A stretch of DNA of 64,000 bases from Unio delphinus (GCA_029339505.1 JAQISU010000026.1:2199501-2263500), one strand, 5' to 3'. Shown: positions 26,494 to 40,003, numbered from the stretch's first letter. Made by a program: numbers and translations. Notes: a model not told the origin generated them from the sequence alone.

Positions 26494-26615
26494 CTGAAAA
26501 ATCCTAGAATGATAATGAGAATCAAACTGAGCAACCACCCTGCAGTGTGGAACGCTATAGGCATTGCCAGGGCCCCAGTTCCAACAATCAGGTTAAAGAT
26601 GTAGATTAATCCAAA
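26494..26615 (-). CDS. TMEM104: TMEM104-like protein, N-terminal exon (first membrane helix)
   Basis: This 122-nt minus-strand exon has acceptor TGGTTTCAG just right of 26615 and donor GTAATA reading down from 26493. It encodes FGLIYIFNLIVGTGALAMPI and then AFHTAGWLLSLILIIILGFF. The motif IFNLIVGTGALxMPxAFxTAGW is the diagnostic start of TMEM104, an AAAP-transporter-like fold where GTG-ALxMP lines the broken first helix. It is the first exon found; the short exon holding the initiator Met should lie to the right. Confidence 0.92.
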
Positions 26616-29600
26616 CTGAAACCAAGGAATTGGAAAAACATATGGCTTAGAGTCATGTCAATTTACATCAGATAATATGAAAGAAAATAAGAGATATTAA
26701 TATTCAAATACCCATTTTTTCCAAGGGAGATAACTACTAAAGAGTCAAATCCAACTGTTGCTCACGGTATAGTCCTACAACAGTGGGTCAATACTTTTTC
26801 TTTTTACTAATTTAAGTAAGATCATATATTTTAGTTATAATCAACAGTAATATAAACTATACAAGTAAAAGTGAACAAACAGTATGCAAAAGACATGGAA
26901 GGACTGAAACCTGAAATCACTCTAAGAAAAAATGACCAGATCTTGTTTTTCTTCTATCATAATACCATGGGACCAGCATAAAAAAGATTTGTCAAAAAGT
27001 AAAAGCTGGGTTTATTATTAAAGACAGATATCATTATTAAATACTGCAAATCGTTTTAAAAACTGGGTGTGTGTTCATCATTGGATTAATACCATTGAGG
27101 ATTACCAATATACATGCAGCAAGATGATACACGTTACAACAAGACAAAATTATGACAATTATACATGGTTACTGGTTAGCTGATTGAAATTCTTCAAGTG
27201 TTCCCCCATATATGATGGTAGGTGTAAAATCTGAATATAATTGCTCTACCTTCTGGGAAGAGTGACCATTACATGGTGTCTCAGCAGTGAACAAAGCTAT
27301 GATCATGCTGATGCAAGCAAGGCAGGAACTTCTAATATATTTGGGTACAAATGTTATATGAAGTCATTTTCATTCCTATTACATTGCAGACATGTCTTAT
27401 ATGTAGTCATTTTCATTCATAGTATATTTGGGTACACTCTTTATATGTAGTCATAGAAAATGTAATGTCAATCCAAAAATACTTACTTAATCACAATAAT
27501 TTTAGAAATATTTGCTTGCTATGTCCTAAAGCTAGCTCTACTATAGTCTGAATCTGTATTCCCATTTGTTTGTACTGATGCTTAATAGAAGTTTTCGTAC
27601 TAACACAACACCATATTACATACAATTTGGGCAAGTCTATTTTCTGCAAATAGAGTGACATCATTGCTCCTATTTGGTTACTCCTGGATACTTCCGTCAA
27701 TTACGGTAAGGTTAAAGGTTATATCCCTTTGCCACCTATAAAATCTACCTTCTATGTACATACATGCGTATTTATGCATCTGCCCCTTCGCTGAAAATGG
27801 ACTTGTCCAGGAACAGGGAATTGATCTCGAGGATGGCCATGGATGTAATGAAAACTTCCATTAAGCATCAGATGCACAGATGATATAGGTGTTACGGACA
27901 CCCTGGTCACAATCGGGTTAGAAATTATAAATCAATGAACGAACGGAGTAAGATTTATTGACTTTTTATCTTGTTTATGTTTTTCGTTACTGAAATCGGC
28001 AGGGGGGTACAAACAAACTGGGATATAGACTCAGACTATAAAAGTAAACAAATTTTGCTTTTCCATCTGTCTAATGTGAACAAAGTGCAATAACTCATGC
28101 ATATTACCTCCCCTTGCCACCAAGTGTCGCTAGTTTTTAAGCTTAGTGATATAATAACAAGGATGCTCATGTGGCAGGATGGTCAGAATTTTTAAGCAAT
28201 GCAATTCAGTAAGTACTATTGGATAAACAAAATTTACTTCAAAATTTGCTGTCTCCTTCAAACCCATTTCCAGATCACATTAACATTAGGAGAATCAGTA
28301 ATAGGGAATGCTGAGCACATGATCACTATCTCAGGTACCCTTCTGGCCAATAATGGCTGGATTCCTCATTTGAACAATAACCCATTCTCCTAATCTGACA
28401 AACTGGACAGCCCAGATTAAGATGATCTGTGACCCCTATATTTGGTTTTGAAGAAGATTATTGAAATAATCTTACTGATAAATTCTCCCTGGCAAATCCA
28501 GCAAAGCTAATAGGCTGTGTTGACTTTTAATTGGATCTGGTGGTCACCTGGGCTGACACCCCTGTACCCACCTGATTTAAATCTTATCTCTGTTAGACTA
28601 AATCTCCGAGATAAAAACTGGAGAAGGCTAACCTGTATGTCAGCTTCTGTTATGTCTTGGATTGATATATTACGTTCTAAAGCATGGCTCACACAAACAA
28701 CTCTGAAATCATTTTCTTCACTGGTTATCCTTGGCTGTTTGAAAATGACCTTGTATATCTTTGGAATTGTTAAAACAATAACATATGTCCTTTATTTTGG
28801 TGTATAATTAATGAGTGTAATTTGAGCTATAGAGTATACAGATTAGCCTTACTTCAGATGTGCAAGTGTAAAACAACTGCTGGCTCTGTTTGGTTATTTT
28901 CACTCTCTGGACATCAAATATAAATTGTAAGAAAAACTTGCCAATAATGTTTTGTATTTTTCATATAAGTTGTAGTATATTCGTCATGCTTTCAGATGAT
29001 GGTATTGCATACTTTACTAACAGTCATTTTCCCTTTTTTTAATAATTGTTAAAAGATAGTATACTTTCAGAAAATTCAGAGTGATATTTTGGGCCCTTGA
29101 GAACAGACATTTTTGTGATTTGAGCACTCAGGTCATGTGCAAATTTTCACAAGTACAATATGTAAAAACAATTCAGCCACAGTAGATAAAAGTAACATAG
29201 ATATATGTTAACATTCTCTCCATTGTGCATGTTGCAAATGTAAATAACTTGATCCTACACCTATCACATCCTCAGAAACACATAATATCTAGAGTGCAAC
29301 TTAAACAGATGTACTTCTCCAGTAAAAATTGACCCAAGACTTTAAACAAATCAGTCTGTAACCCTTACCCCTAATGAGTACTGTGCTCCTGTATCCGAAA
29401 TTTGTCCCGCCATGGTTGGACTTGACTGGTAAACACTCCGACTCAGAGTTGGCTGCTATTGTTGATAATAATCTGGACTTGATTCCTCTCAATTAATCAG
29501 ACTGTAACAAAAAAACTTTCAATGAAATGAATTAGAGACTAATGTTTTTTGAGCGACTCTAATTTATAGTGGGAGGTGGGATTTTCTTCTCAATCAGACC

Positions 29601-30032
29601 TCAGACTTGTTTTATTCAACTAATATAATGGATATAACTAGGTTTTTTTCAACAAAACATTTTTTTTGGGGGGGAAGGCAACTTTTATCCGCCAAACATC
29701 ACACATGAAAATGACCAGTTTCATACACACACTGAAAACAAGTGTTACTAAAGTGGCATAAAAGTCACTTTGACTTACTCAGAGTCTAAAGTTTGTTCGG
29801 ATATACAGGTAGATCAATGCTAATTAGTATTCAAGTTACAAACAGTGTGATGTCATTATGTATGTGTTTGTCCTTCATGAAGAATCTTATTGACATTTGA
29901 CCCAGACAATACCAAAAATTTCAAGTTCTTGATGGACTCCGAGTTGTACTGCTATCCCCACATTCCAATGCAGACACTAAAAAGAGCACTTTACATTCTG
30001 AGAAAAATTCAGGCCGACTGCAGACAAAACTT
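26616..30032. other. 5' region of the TMEM104-like gene, no exon found
   Basis: The short start exon expected here was searched for and not found. Open frames at 27241, 28199 and 28517 show no family. Nothing else is supported. Confidence 0.4.
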
Positions 30033-30046
30033 GGATCCAGTAAAGT

Positions 30047-30312
30047 GTGTGTGTGTGATTTGGATTTTTAATGTAGTTTTAAGAATTTGTTCAGTCATAT
30101 CACTATTATGACTGCAGTATGACACTTTATAGTGAAGTCTAGCACTGGGGCATCATGCCACATACATGTCCAGCCCGGTCACATTGGCCTGACACCAGGC
30201 CAACCAGTCTTAACACTAACCTCTTAATGGTGAGCACCAAGCAAAGCAGCTGTTAGTATCATTTTCCGGCATCTGAGGCAGCCGCTTTAACCACTAGACC
30301 ATCAGAGCGGTA
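30047..30312 (-). mobile_element. tRNA-derived SINE with perfect 14-bp target duplication
   Basis: The element is bounded by GGATCCAGTAAAGT at 30033-30046 and at 30313-30326. On the minus strand it starts 'ccgctctgatggtctagtgg', a tRNA-like head, and ends at the left in a short ACAC tail, as expected for LINE-mobilised SINEs. The body matches 25609-25924 and part of 41488-41665. The perfect target duplication indicates a fairly young insertion. Confidence 0.92.
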
Positions 30313-30326
30313 GGATCCAGTAAAGT

Positions 30327-32101
30327 ACAGTATTTAATAAGTGTTAGGATCTACAATGATGAGGACTGACACTTTTATAATCCAGCAATGATCTAAGAAG
30401 TGCTATAAATGCTCATGATACATATACAAAGAGTTGAAATGGCAACAAGTTGCTGTAAATGACTTGATAAGATGATTTGCCTTTTCTAATATTAACAAAA
30501 TTAAATAATTGTTCTTGGTTGTCATTTTTTTATCTATTTGTATGGGAACACTCTTGTTGATGGCAATCCTCCTTCTTTTGAGTTTAAAACTTTGAATTTA
30601 AACCTGTTGACCACATTTTTGGATATCTCCTGATCTGTCCTGATCTGGTTTTCTTCTGAATGCTGACTTATTTGGACTATGACCAATTCAGATCAAATGC
30701 CGGGCTGATTCAGCCCATATGAAATATAAAAAGAAAAGCAATGGAACACAAACTGATTTACCAGGTATTTAAATAAATATTACTGTTTTTGCAAACAAAG
30801 TAAGAGAATACAATAGGTTAGTTTTCAGCTTTTAAATTTATATCAGATAGCTATTCACAACAAAATACATAGGAATTATTGCATTTAGACTTTTTGCATC
30901 CAATATAGCTTTTCCATGTTTACAACAAAAAAATTATTAAGTTAGTGTTCAAAATATTACACAAGATAACTGTTTTAAACCTTTTCATAAATGAGGCTAA
31001 TTTGGTTGACTTTCAACACTTAAAAAGAGTAATGCATTTAAATGCACTACATTGTATTTAACCCAAAAAGATTCTGTGTAACGAGTTATTGATGAATTGC
31101 ACATTAGTACATTATACTTTACTGTTATCATTGAATTTTCGTCTTTTGAGTTTACTACCTTATTATCATTTCTGCCTTTGAAATATATTCAAATATTTCA
31201 TTAAAGCATACATTAAATCCCTTAAATATGGATTTCTGAAATCCTATATTATTATATTAAAACATGTACTGTAAGAACACTTCCATTTTCAATGATCACA
31301 GAGGTACTTCAAGTCAGCATTATATTTTGTGCTCTAGTATGGTATTAAATTCAGTAAACTGGCAAATGACATAAAAAATGCCTTTATAGCCACAGGATTT
31401 ACTTGTTCATGATCATATCATCCCATTATTAGTGTTACCGTCAATTAAGGATACACTAATTTAACAAAGTATTAAACAAATACATGTATGTAGCGATAAT
31501 ACGATGTTTAGTTATAACAGCATTACTCAAACAAGTACTGTGTGAACCCACTATTGAATGCCCTGTTATAACACAGTTGTGGCATGGGTCCCAAAATTTC
31601 ATATACATGTATTTTTTGTGTACACGGAAGAAGAACAAAATTCTTAATACTATGTAGGTTTCAACAACTCCATTTTATTTTAACGAAATGAAGGTATCAA
31701 AGTATCAAGTATCTGAACAGCAAACAACGTTTCGTTTCATTCAAGAAACATTTTCCGATTGGAACCTACTTGAACATACCTCGACTACTGTCGCATTTCA
31801 ACAAATTCAAATGTATGTCAACTAAACAAGAAAATGTATCTGTTTGCAAGTGTCAGATATTGATTCCACCAGGATAAAAACAGCACAGTAAGTATATTAA
31901 TTAAACATAAATTAGTGGAAGAGTGTAGATATAGGTTGCCAAGTATGTGCGATATTCCTGAAACTTTGACTACTCGTTCCGATGTCAATGACATCGGAAC
32001 AGACTACACAAGGCTGTTATTCAGATCGTAAGACATAGCACCTAAACAATTTGTAATCAACATGTGTTATGTCTTACATGTAGGACTAGGGCCATAGGCA
32101 G
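30327..32101. other. Intergenic or intronic DNA, nothing recognised
   Basis: AT-rich with no coding, RNA or repeat signal that can be supported. Confidence 0.45.
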
Positions 32102-32261
32102 CTGCCTAGTTTGCCCACAGGGGCATGTTGCAAAGCAAATTAGGGGTATCCATCCATAAATCTGGGTCTAACCTGTAACAATATCGCAGGTTAGACCCTG
32201 ATTCATGGACGGATACTCCTAATTTGCTTTGTAACGTGCCACTGTGAGTTTGCCTAAGCAG
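32102..32261. mobile_element. Hairpin MITE (about 65-bp arms)
   Basis: The left arm from 'ctgcctagtttgcccacagg' through 'gggtctaacctg' is complementary to the right arm 'caggttagaccctgattcat...tttgcctaagcag'. The loop is about 11 bases (taacaatatcg). The arms share 'aaagcaaattagg' with a second, shorter copy at 32673-32770. No coding. Confidence 0.85.
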
Positions 32262-32672
32262 AAGTTCACCGCTAGGTATATTCAGACTTCAGAAATTTGA
32301 TAATCACTACTGATTTAATTTAAAAGCTGAAAATCAACCTTTTACAGTTTTACCATGCTTGCGAACACTGGTATGTTTAATTATTTTTCTTGTAATGTTT
32401 CACAGAGTCTGAATCAGCTTGGCATTTGGGCCGAATCAGCCTAAAATGTGGGCTTGCATCAGACGCCTGTAGTTTAAACAGCCCGAAATTTGGGTCGAAT
32501 CAGCCAGAATTCCGGCAAGATAATCCGCTCGCACAGCACGCCGACCTTCCAACAGGAATTGTGTCTTCATATCGTTGTTCTCCAGCACCACTCTCAGAAG
32601 GAAAACAAAATTCAAAAATAAATGAAGGAGAATAAAATGTTGGTCTAACCTGAAGTTTCGGTATAGATCACA

Positions 32673-32770
32673 GGGGCTCGTTAAAAAGCAAATTAGGAAT
32701 ATCCGTCCATGAATCAGGGTCTAACCTATAACAATATACAGGTTAGACCCTGATTCGTGTAACGAGCCCC
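32673..32770. mobile_element. Second hairpin MITE copy, asymmetrically deleted
   Basis: It is bounded by GGGGCTCGTTA and TAACGAGCCCC. The inner stem 'gaatcagggtctaacctata'/'caggttagaccctgattc' is the same as in 32102-32261. The right arm lacks the 'atggacggatattcctaatt' part present on the left, so one arm has an internal deletion. Confidence 0.85.
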
Positions 32771-33577
<807 letters not shown>

Positions 33578-35203
33578 TTCCTGTAATCTTTATGCAGATG
33601 ATCTCAGCTGTGAAAGGGCAAATTATGCCCAAATTGCAAGAATCAATGGGGGATCCAAATGGGACCAATTACAAAGGTTTGTTACAGCAGTACAAGAGTG
33701 GCACAAACGTGGCATACTATTAGAGGTAGGAATAGGAAGTAAACAATATAGGTAATTCATTTTCCTGACATTTTAGTTATTGACATGCTTCGTCTAGCGT
33801 TTGAATATCATTTGTTCAGAATAAGTAAAATATTCATTGTTATAACAGACAAAGGATCAAGACTTAATTAAGATGAAATAAATTACAGACATAAACTCTC
33901 ACAGAAAATTATATTATATGCCCATGGATTCATGTGGCTTAATATAACATTACATGGAACTAAGGACATTGAAAACTGTTTATCTATAGCATTATCTACT
34001 TCCTGCATGAAAAAATAAAGATATTCTTGTGGTGTGTTAATTGGAATGCCCTAAATTCCATTATTATTATAATATATCTATTAGTGTAATAATGCATTTG
34101 AAAGCTTATTCACATTAATATATATGAAATAAACATATTATTATGTATTAAGTAAAAGTATATCATAAAACTTTCATATTGGGATGTTGCTTTATAAATT
34201 TATTAGGCAATATTTAAAGAGTGGGCATGCAGATTCGGACAATTCATCTAGCAATACTCACTGCCAGTACCTCACAAAACATATAAAAAGGACCTATGTT
34301 CAACATTTATTCACATATGGATATCTAATCCAATTTCCCAGCCGTTATAAACAAAATCTTAAGATGTTTAAACTCATTTTACTGAATTCAATGTACCAAT
34401 CTTACTTTTGACAAAAACCTGATTTGGACACCCTATACTATCATACCCAACAAGTAGTTGCAGCACATAATTAGTACTTACCCAAACGTTTCTTTTTCAG
34501 GATACATTCAAGCTGTTGCATATACCCCTGGGTGCGTGTGATCTGGGAACCTTATATTATATTAGAAACAGGTACAGGCACCACAGTGTCAACATCAAAA
34601 CCAGCTCCTGTTTCAATTATGCCACCGATTTACAAAGCTTTGCTACAGAAGCCTATGTCATAGCCATTTAAAGATCAATGATAGATAAAGACCAAATACC
34701 CAAAGACATTGAAAAGTTATGGTGCTGTTTTGAGTCTATTGCAAAGAAAGTGGAACCTTCGAATTCCATCCTCCAAAAACTACAAGACTGTAATGCTGAT
34801 TCTAGTACAGACGGAAGAAAAGTCATTTCTGCAACAAATATTCACTTTTTTCAGCATTATATACTTTAGCGTGGTCACTTGATTCTGAATATATTAGTGA
34901 TTTTGTAACTATATCAAGAAAAGTGTAAATATAAGGAAACTATGGAAAGCCTTAAAGCAGTTTGATTTGGCTACCAAATGCTAGAAAGTGAATTAAAATG
35001 CATAAATGAATAAGTCCATGAATCAATTGCCTGTGATAAAGCTATGTATTTGAATCTGTTGAATAAACATGAAACAGGCAAATATAATTGAGTCCAGTTT
35101 CTAAACAACCCCACTCTTGGATCATTTCTGAAATACTGCCAACATACCAACCCATCAACTTAAAAAAGTGTTGGGTGTGCATTTGTGTGTAAAAAAAATA
35201 AGT
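33578..35203. other. Non-coding or unrecognised DNA left of the Polinton relic
   Basis: Short frames at 33590-33723, 34184-34411 and 34678-34869 look slightly coding-like but I cannot tie them to a family. They could be decayed parts of the adjacent Polinton relic. Confidence 0.35.
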
Positions 35204-35806
35204 CTTGGACCACAAGGTGGTCTGCGATGGCCACAGTTGCTACAGGTTGATCCTGGCAAGGAATTTCAGGATGCAGTAGCGTCGCTGATGAAGCAACATA
35301 ATGTCACCCACCAGACGAGGACATACTGTAATACACCGTGATCAGGCAATTGTTGAACGATTTAATCGAACACTTGCTGAGCGGTTATTTTGGATATCAG
35401 TACGCGAAAGAATTTATTCAAGACAAGAGATCTCGTGAATGAGTTGCAAGATGTGATAAATGCAATAAATAATTAAATTACTCGAACAATCAATATGAAA
35501 GCTATTAATGCGATCACAAATAAATATATACCTGCACGAAATGAGTTTTCGAAACAACAAAAACTTGGTAATGTGACTAAGATATTTATGATTCTGGTCA
35601 ACTTGAAGGTGTTTTTTTTAAAAAAAAAAAAAAGAGCTACTGATCCTATTTGGAGTGTTATCACACGCAAAATATCTAACATAACCAGATCCACGGGTAG
35701 ATGTGCAATCTATAGATTAGATTGAACTGCTCCTCAGCGCGGATTTACACGTGAACAGTTGAAAGTAATTCCCGAGGATACAAAATTACCACTGCGATCA
35801 CTTAAC
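35204..35806 (+). pseudogene. Polinton integrase fragment, frameshifted
   Basis: This matches the second half of the integrase at 45558-46501. LLQVDPGKEFQDAV near 35248 holds the second catalytic Asp. AIVERFN near 35347-35370 keeps the catalytic Glu. RATDPIWSV near 35630 and PQRGFTREQLKVIPED near 35735 form the C-terminal part. Stops and at least three frame changes disrupt it, and the N-terminal half is absent. Unlike the larger copy, its catalytic Glu codon is intact. Confidence 0.88.
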
Positions 35807-36029
35807 TAGCACATCTGAGTCTATTACATTTAAGACAGGTCAGCATTGTAATTTCACGTGTATGACCTCGACTACTATCCTTCCTATCTACGGTAAATTG
35901 TCTTGGATTTTTATCCGAATACTGCCATAGTATTATACAATTACAGCTCGCACAATGATTATTCTGCTGTTGTTTCAGCGTCTTTATAAATTCAGCATCA
36001 ATAACAAAGCGATTATTATTTTTTGTCAC
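35802..36029 (-). pseudogene. HNH endonuclease-like ORF (relic copy)
   Basis: The minus-strand frame has NNHCASCNCI..WQYSDKNPRQFTVDRKDSS and GHTREITMLTCLKCNR, the same paired-Cys, DRxxxxxGH, CxxCN layout as 46494-46772. No ATG opens it, and the first usable codon is GTG. Just upstream in the next frame is the degraded end of the polymerase-helicase gene (AGYKQSDKK then stop), so the polymerase-to-HNH frame offset is the same as in the complete copy. Confidence 0.72.
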
Positions 36030-36082
36030 TTTGTTTATAACCAGCGATTTTTTTTCTTACTTTATCAGCGCTAACAATTTCG

Positions 36083-36410
36083 TTGCTGGTGTCAGTAAAA
36101 TTTAAAACAACCCTCGGCCAAGAATTTGTAAAGCATCCCACGATCAAGAACTACGAAGCATCTCGTGATGGTGTAGTCAAAAACTGCCGGTTAAAAAGAC
36201 CAGTAGGTGTTGTCAGTAATCGTGGCTATCTCAGAGATTTACTGTTGTGGAAAAAAAGATATCTATATCATAGATTAGTTTTCGAAGTGTATAATGGAGA
36301 AATGAAAGACAATCTTGTTCTTGGTCACATTAACAACAACAAAACACGATACTTCTTTAAATAACCTTCAAGCTGTTGCACAGCAAAAACTGTTACAAGA
36401 GAGTTGAAAA
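36083..36410 (+). pseudogene. NUMOD4/HNH-like ORF, relic copy, truncated
   Basis: HPTIKNYEASRDGVVKNCRL and LYHRLVFEVYNGEMKDNLVL match the protein at 50723-51214. The HNH core is damaged: LGHINNN is followed by a frame change before NLQAVAQ (about 36365-36390). The start lies right at the deletion junction, so its first dozen residues are not native to this gene. Confidence 0.8.
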
Positions 36411-36859
36411 TATAACAAAATATTCACGAGGAGGTCGGTTAGATCAATCAACAGAGAGACTGGCGAATAATTAATATTAAAATCGATTTTATTTCGGTAT
36501 GCAGATCTTCGGTTAAGCTTTTTGCAGATAAAATACAAACAATCTGTATTTTCACACGAGTTCAAAAACTGGATTTTATTCTCTTATGTTGACACAGATA
36601 ATTGAGGTAGCTCCGCCGCGGACGTGTGAGAAATTAACGGAGTTACTCCCCTTGATATCAGAGATCGTGTGATGTTTTGAAATCGCTGTATCAGGTACAT
36701 ATATTTTTTTTCAGAAATAACTAACTTTCAAATCTGACCTGTTACATAGAACTGAATTCAAGTTGTATGTTATTTTGCAATCTAAAAGTAGCTATGTTTT
36801 TAATTTAAAAAATGTTTCAAAAGTAATTATATAATAATTCTGAAACATATCAATAACAA

Positions 36860-36930
36860 GGCTCCGTGGTGTACTGCTAATGCGTCTGATTCTGGTCTCA
36901 CGATCAGAGGTTGGAATCCCGTAACAGGCA
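36860..36930 (+). repeat. tRNA-like sequence (SINE head or tRNA pseudogene)
   Basis: It starts 'ggctccgtggtgtactgcta' (A-box-like), has an anticodon-arm-like 'ctgattctggtctcacgatcag' and a B-box-like 'ggttggaatcc'. The arms do not form a full cloverleaf by eye, so it is more likely a SINE head than a functional tRNA. Confidence 0.5.
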
Positions 36931-37292
36931 TACTGTCGACGGTTGCGTAATAGCGGTTTATCTATATAAAGTGGGGGCACCAGACCAAAAACGTTTCATG
37001 TACACCTCTCATGCTTAGATTTTGTATTTTCCCGGGGGGGGGGGGTGCGTGAAATTGAAACACCTGAATATTCAAACACATTAGCGTAGATGCATTCAGT
37101 TCTAAATCACAAAGGATATTTAGAATGAATGTCGGCCAAAGGAAACGGTCATAGGGTCGAAAAAGTCTCTAAGAGACAGAAAGACAGAAATCTCAAAAAG
37201 GAGACCCATGAAATATACAAAGGCCCGGTGAATAATAACCGCTTATCATGGCGCCTGTTTATTTTACTATTTAAAGATACATTTATTGTATA

Positions 37293-37620
37293 ATGAAGTA
37301 TGAAAATATTAATGATGTAATTTCTGCTATTATAAATTTGAAAAATGAAGGAATAAACTAAATCCTGAAAAGGTTCTTTCTTATTTCGCATATTTACAGG
37401 AACTTAAATGCAAAGATGGATATACTCTACCATCCTATTACAAATGTATCAAGCTAATTCAGCAAGCAATTAACGAATCATTAGCCGATGATATAGAATT
37501 AAAGAAATTCGCACCTGTTTTTACCGCAGCAGAAAAAAATAAGATCAGAATTATCAAAACAATATGAAAAAAAGACAAAATAGCAATATACGTGTAAGAC
37601 AATTAAAAAAGATTATATAA
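37293..37620 (+). pseudogene. Relic copy of the Polinton orphan gene
   Basis: It starts MKYENINDVISAIINLKNEG and continues after a frame change with LNPEKVLSYF, then LPSYYKCIKLIQQAINESL and F.PVFT..E. The C-terminal NSNIRVRQLKKII is in a third frame. This aligns with the protein at 51258-51605 over its whole length, which supports the start chosen there. Two frame changes inactivate it. Confidence 0.8.
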
Positions 37621-37792
37621 ACAAGTTATGAGAATAGAAGCGAGACATGTGACGTGCACCTTTACTGTCACTTGTTCGATATTCTTAAATCCTCTCATTA
37701 ATTGGATGGACCTTTCAAGAAACAGATTGTATTTTGCTCTCCAAGTCAATGTATCTCATAGTGCGTTGGACACAATGCAACACCCCAGCAAC

Positions 37793-37793
<1 letters not shown>

Positions 37794-37854
<61 letters not shown>
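37794..37854. repeat. (CA)n microsatellite
   Basis: About 30 CA units. Confidence 0.97.
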
Positions 37855-37855
<1 letters not shown>

Positions 37856-39099
37856 TTAAGATCAGTATACCTAGTTTCAGCCATTCGAAAAGTTTATCAT
37901 GTTTCCATAGCAATTATACAGTAAATGGTATCAATTTTGGAAATCTCAATTTTCAAATAAAAATTTCTGATTAACGTTTATGAACAGAGATTTTCACCAA
38001 TAGTAAAATGTGATCAGTGTACATGCAAATTATACATTTACAAATTAATACTCCAAATGAGGCAACACCTAGACACATACATACATACATACATGCATGC
38101 ATGCATGCATGCATGCATGCATGCATGCATGCATACATACATACATACATACATACATACATACATACATACATACATACATACATACATTCTATGACAT
38201 TGAAGTATAATTTTATGCGTTGCTTAATGATATATTCTGTGTAATTACAGTTTTAATGTTACTATATTTAGTAGGAGTAGGAGTAAAGATGTTCTAAAGT
38301 TACTTTCAATATCACAGACAGAACGTTAGCACCACCTCAGAAACACAATGAATTATTTTGATTCTGGATTCCTAGCTTAGAAGGATGTCTCTTGCCATGA
38401 AGTCTCTAAACCTATCAGAAAATTACTACTTTAAAAGTCCCTAGAAAAAGGCATTGGACAAATCACATGTACTCGCTTGTAATACAATGAACCAGTTTCC
38501 TCAGTTTTTACAGCTCCATACAACGACGACATGTGCTTCCATGGGGGATATGTTTGGATCACGGTAAAAATCGCATAATGTGATATAAAATAAGCCAGTG
38601 TATTGAAGTAATGAAATAATTATATAGTATTAATTTCATAAATATTGTCATCAGTTCCGATTTCCTGAAAGGGTCACAGGCACTCTATGGTAGTTCCCAA
38701 CAAATCTGTTTATTCGGTGATTTCAGTTCCGCAAAACAGCATATGTGTTTATTTGGGAATATTTTAGATCACGATATAAAAGTAACCAGTAAACTTCGTG
38801 TAAATGGCAACACGCTGTATTGTGAAATACAGTGGGCAAATGATCAATACATTTAAATTTATTGTACTTCATAAGAATTAGAAATGTTCCGATGACGTAA
38901 TTGAGGATGTGAACAGAATATGTTGTAGAGAATTAAGAATTTAAGAATTTATTTTAAAACAAAGGCTTCTAAAAAAAATCTTCTTACCTTTGTCAGATGT
39001 GGTCAGCGCCGTATTTGTTCCATCAGCTGTAAAGACTGAGAGTCAAATCAATGAAAGCTTTTAAAAGGAATGGGTACTGCAGATGATACTGGACAAAGA
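37855..39099. repeat. (CATA)n/(CATG)n microsatellite within non-coding DNA
   Basis: At 38073-38189 CATA units flank a block of about ten CATG units, a compound tetranucleotide repeat. The remainder (38190-39099) shows no gene. Confidence 0.85.
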
Positions 39100-39157
39100 A
39101 GAAGAAGAAGAAGAAGAAGAAGAAGAAGAAGAAGAAGAAGAAGAAGAAGAAGAAGAA
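39100..39157. repeat. (GAA)n microsatellite
   Basis: About 19 GAA units. Such tracts also follow the LINE tail at 43037, so this may mark the 3' end of a lost insertion. Confidence 0.95.
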
Positions 39158-39755
39158 ACTACCGGCCTTTTTCAGAGTCACTAATATGCCTCGAAAACAT
39201 TTACTTTCCTGTCTAACCAAACACAAAATTATTTTAGTCGTTTGTATAATTGTTTGTGTCTGAATATTGTATATTGTATGTGTTGTATGTCTATGTCCCA
39301 CTCTTTGGTCCTGATTGAGATCAACCCGATGAACAAATGTTCCTACGGTTGTTGCAACATTGTTACTATGCTTTAGTACCGTGACGTCACCACACCGGTT
39401 CCATTCCTATTGTCCCTATACAAAACCTAACCTCTATTTCACATTTCCTTGTCCGTATTTAAACTCAGTATTCCCCATGTTCATCAATTCCCCTTTAGGC
39501 TATAGTGTCTCAGGGTCCTTTTTTAAAAAACAAATCACATTGAGACTATATTGTCGTGCGGGGGGTGGCGGATCTGTAATGTATTTTCCCATTGAGGCAA
39601 AAGTATCCCACTTTGCTACTTTTCATTCTTAAAACTGTAAGTTCCTATTCCATTTTTAAAATCTTTTGCCAGGGAAAAAAATTATTTGTTAAATTTTACA
39701 AAGCTTGTTTTTTCACACTGTGTTACTGTTTATTAGAGCCTAACACGTAACATGC
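39158..39755. other. Non-coding DNA
   Basis: A 90-codon open frame at 39360-39632 shows no family. Nothing else is supported. Confidence 0.4.
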
Positions 39756-40003
39756 ATAATACATAAGTTTGTTGGAGTATTAATAATACATAAGTTTGTT
39801 GGAGTATTAATAATACATAAGTTTGTTGGAGTATTAATAATACATAAGTTTGTTGGAGTATTAATAATACGTAAGTTTGTTGGAGTATTAATAATACATA
39901 AGTTTGTTGGAGTATTAATAATACATAAGTTTGTTGGAGTATTAATAATACATAAGTTTGTTGGAGTATTAATAATACATAAGTTTGTTGGAGTATTAAA
40001 TAA
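39756..40003. repeat. 27-bp minisatellite, about 9 copies
   Basis: Nearly perfect tandem copies of 'taatacataagtttgttgga + gtattaa'. The poly-INTPTNLC open frame on the minus strand is this repeat read as protein. Confidence 0.95.

Larger units (their letters stand above)
35204..37620 (+). mobile_element. Decayed, internally deleted Polinton/Maverick relic
   Basis: Four blocks match the complete element at 44186-59254 in the same order and orientation. These are the integrase C-terminal half (35204-35806), the minus-strand HNH ORF (35802-36029), the plus-strand NUMOD/HNH ORF (36083-36410) and the orphan after it (37293-37620). The polymerase-helicase, repeat-protein and cysteine-rich genes that lie between the two HNH ORFs in the complete copy, about 4 kb, are missing. 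A tRNA-like insertion sits at about 36860. No inverted repeats were found, so the outer parts are lost. Confidence 0.88.

Noticed and set aside
36860..36930. Functional tRNA gene
   Set aside because: A- and B-box-like strings exist, but the cloverleaf arms do not pair well; kept only as a tRNA-like repeat.
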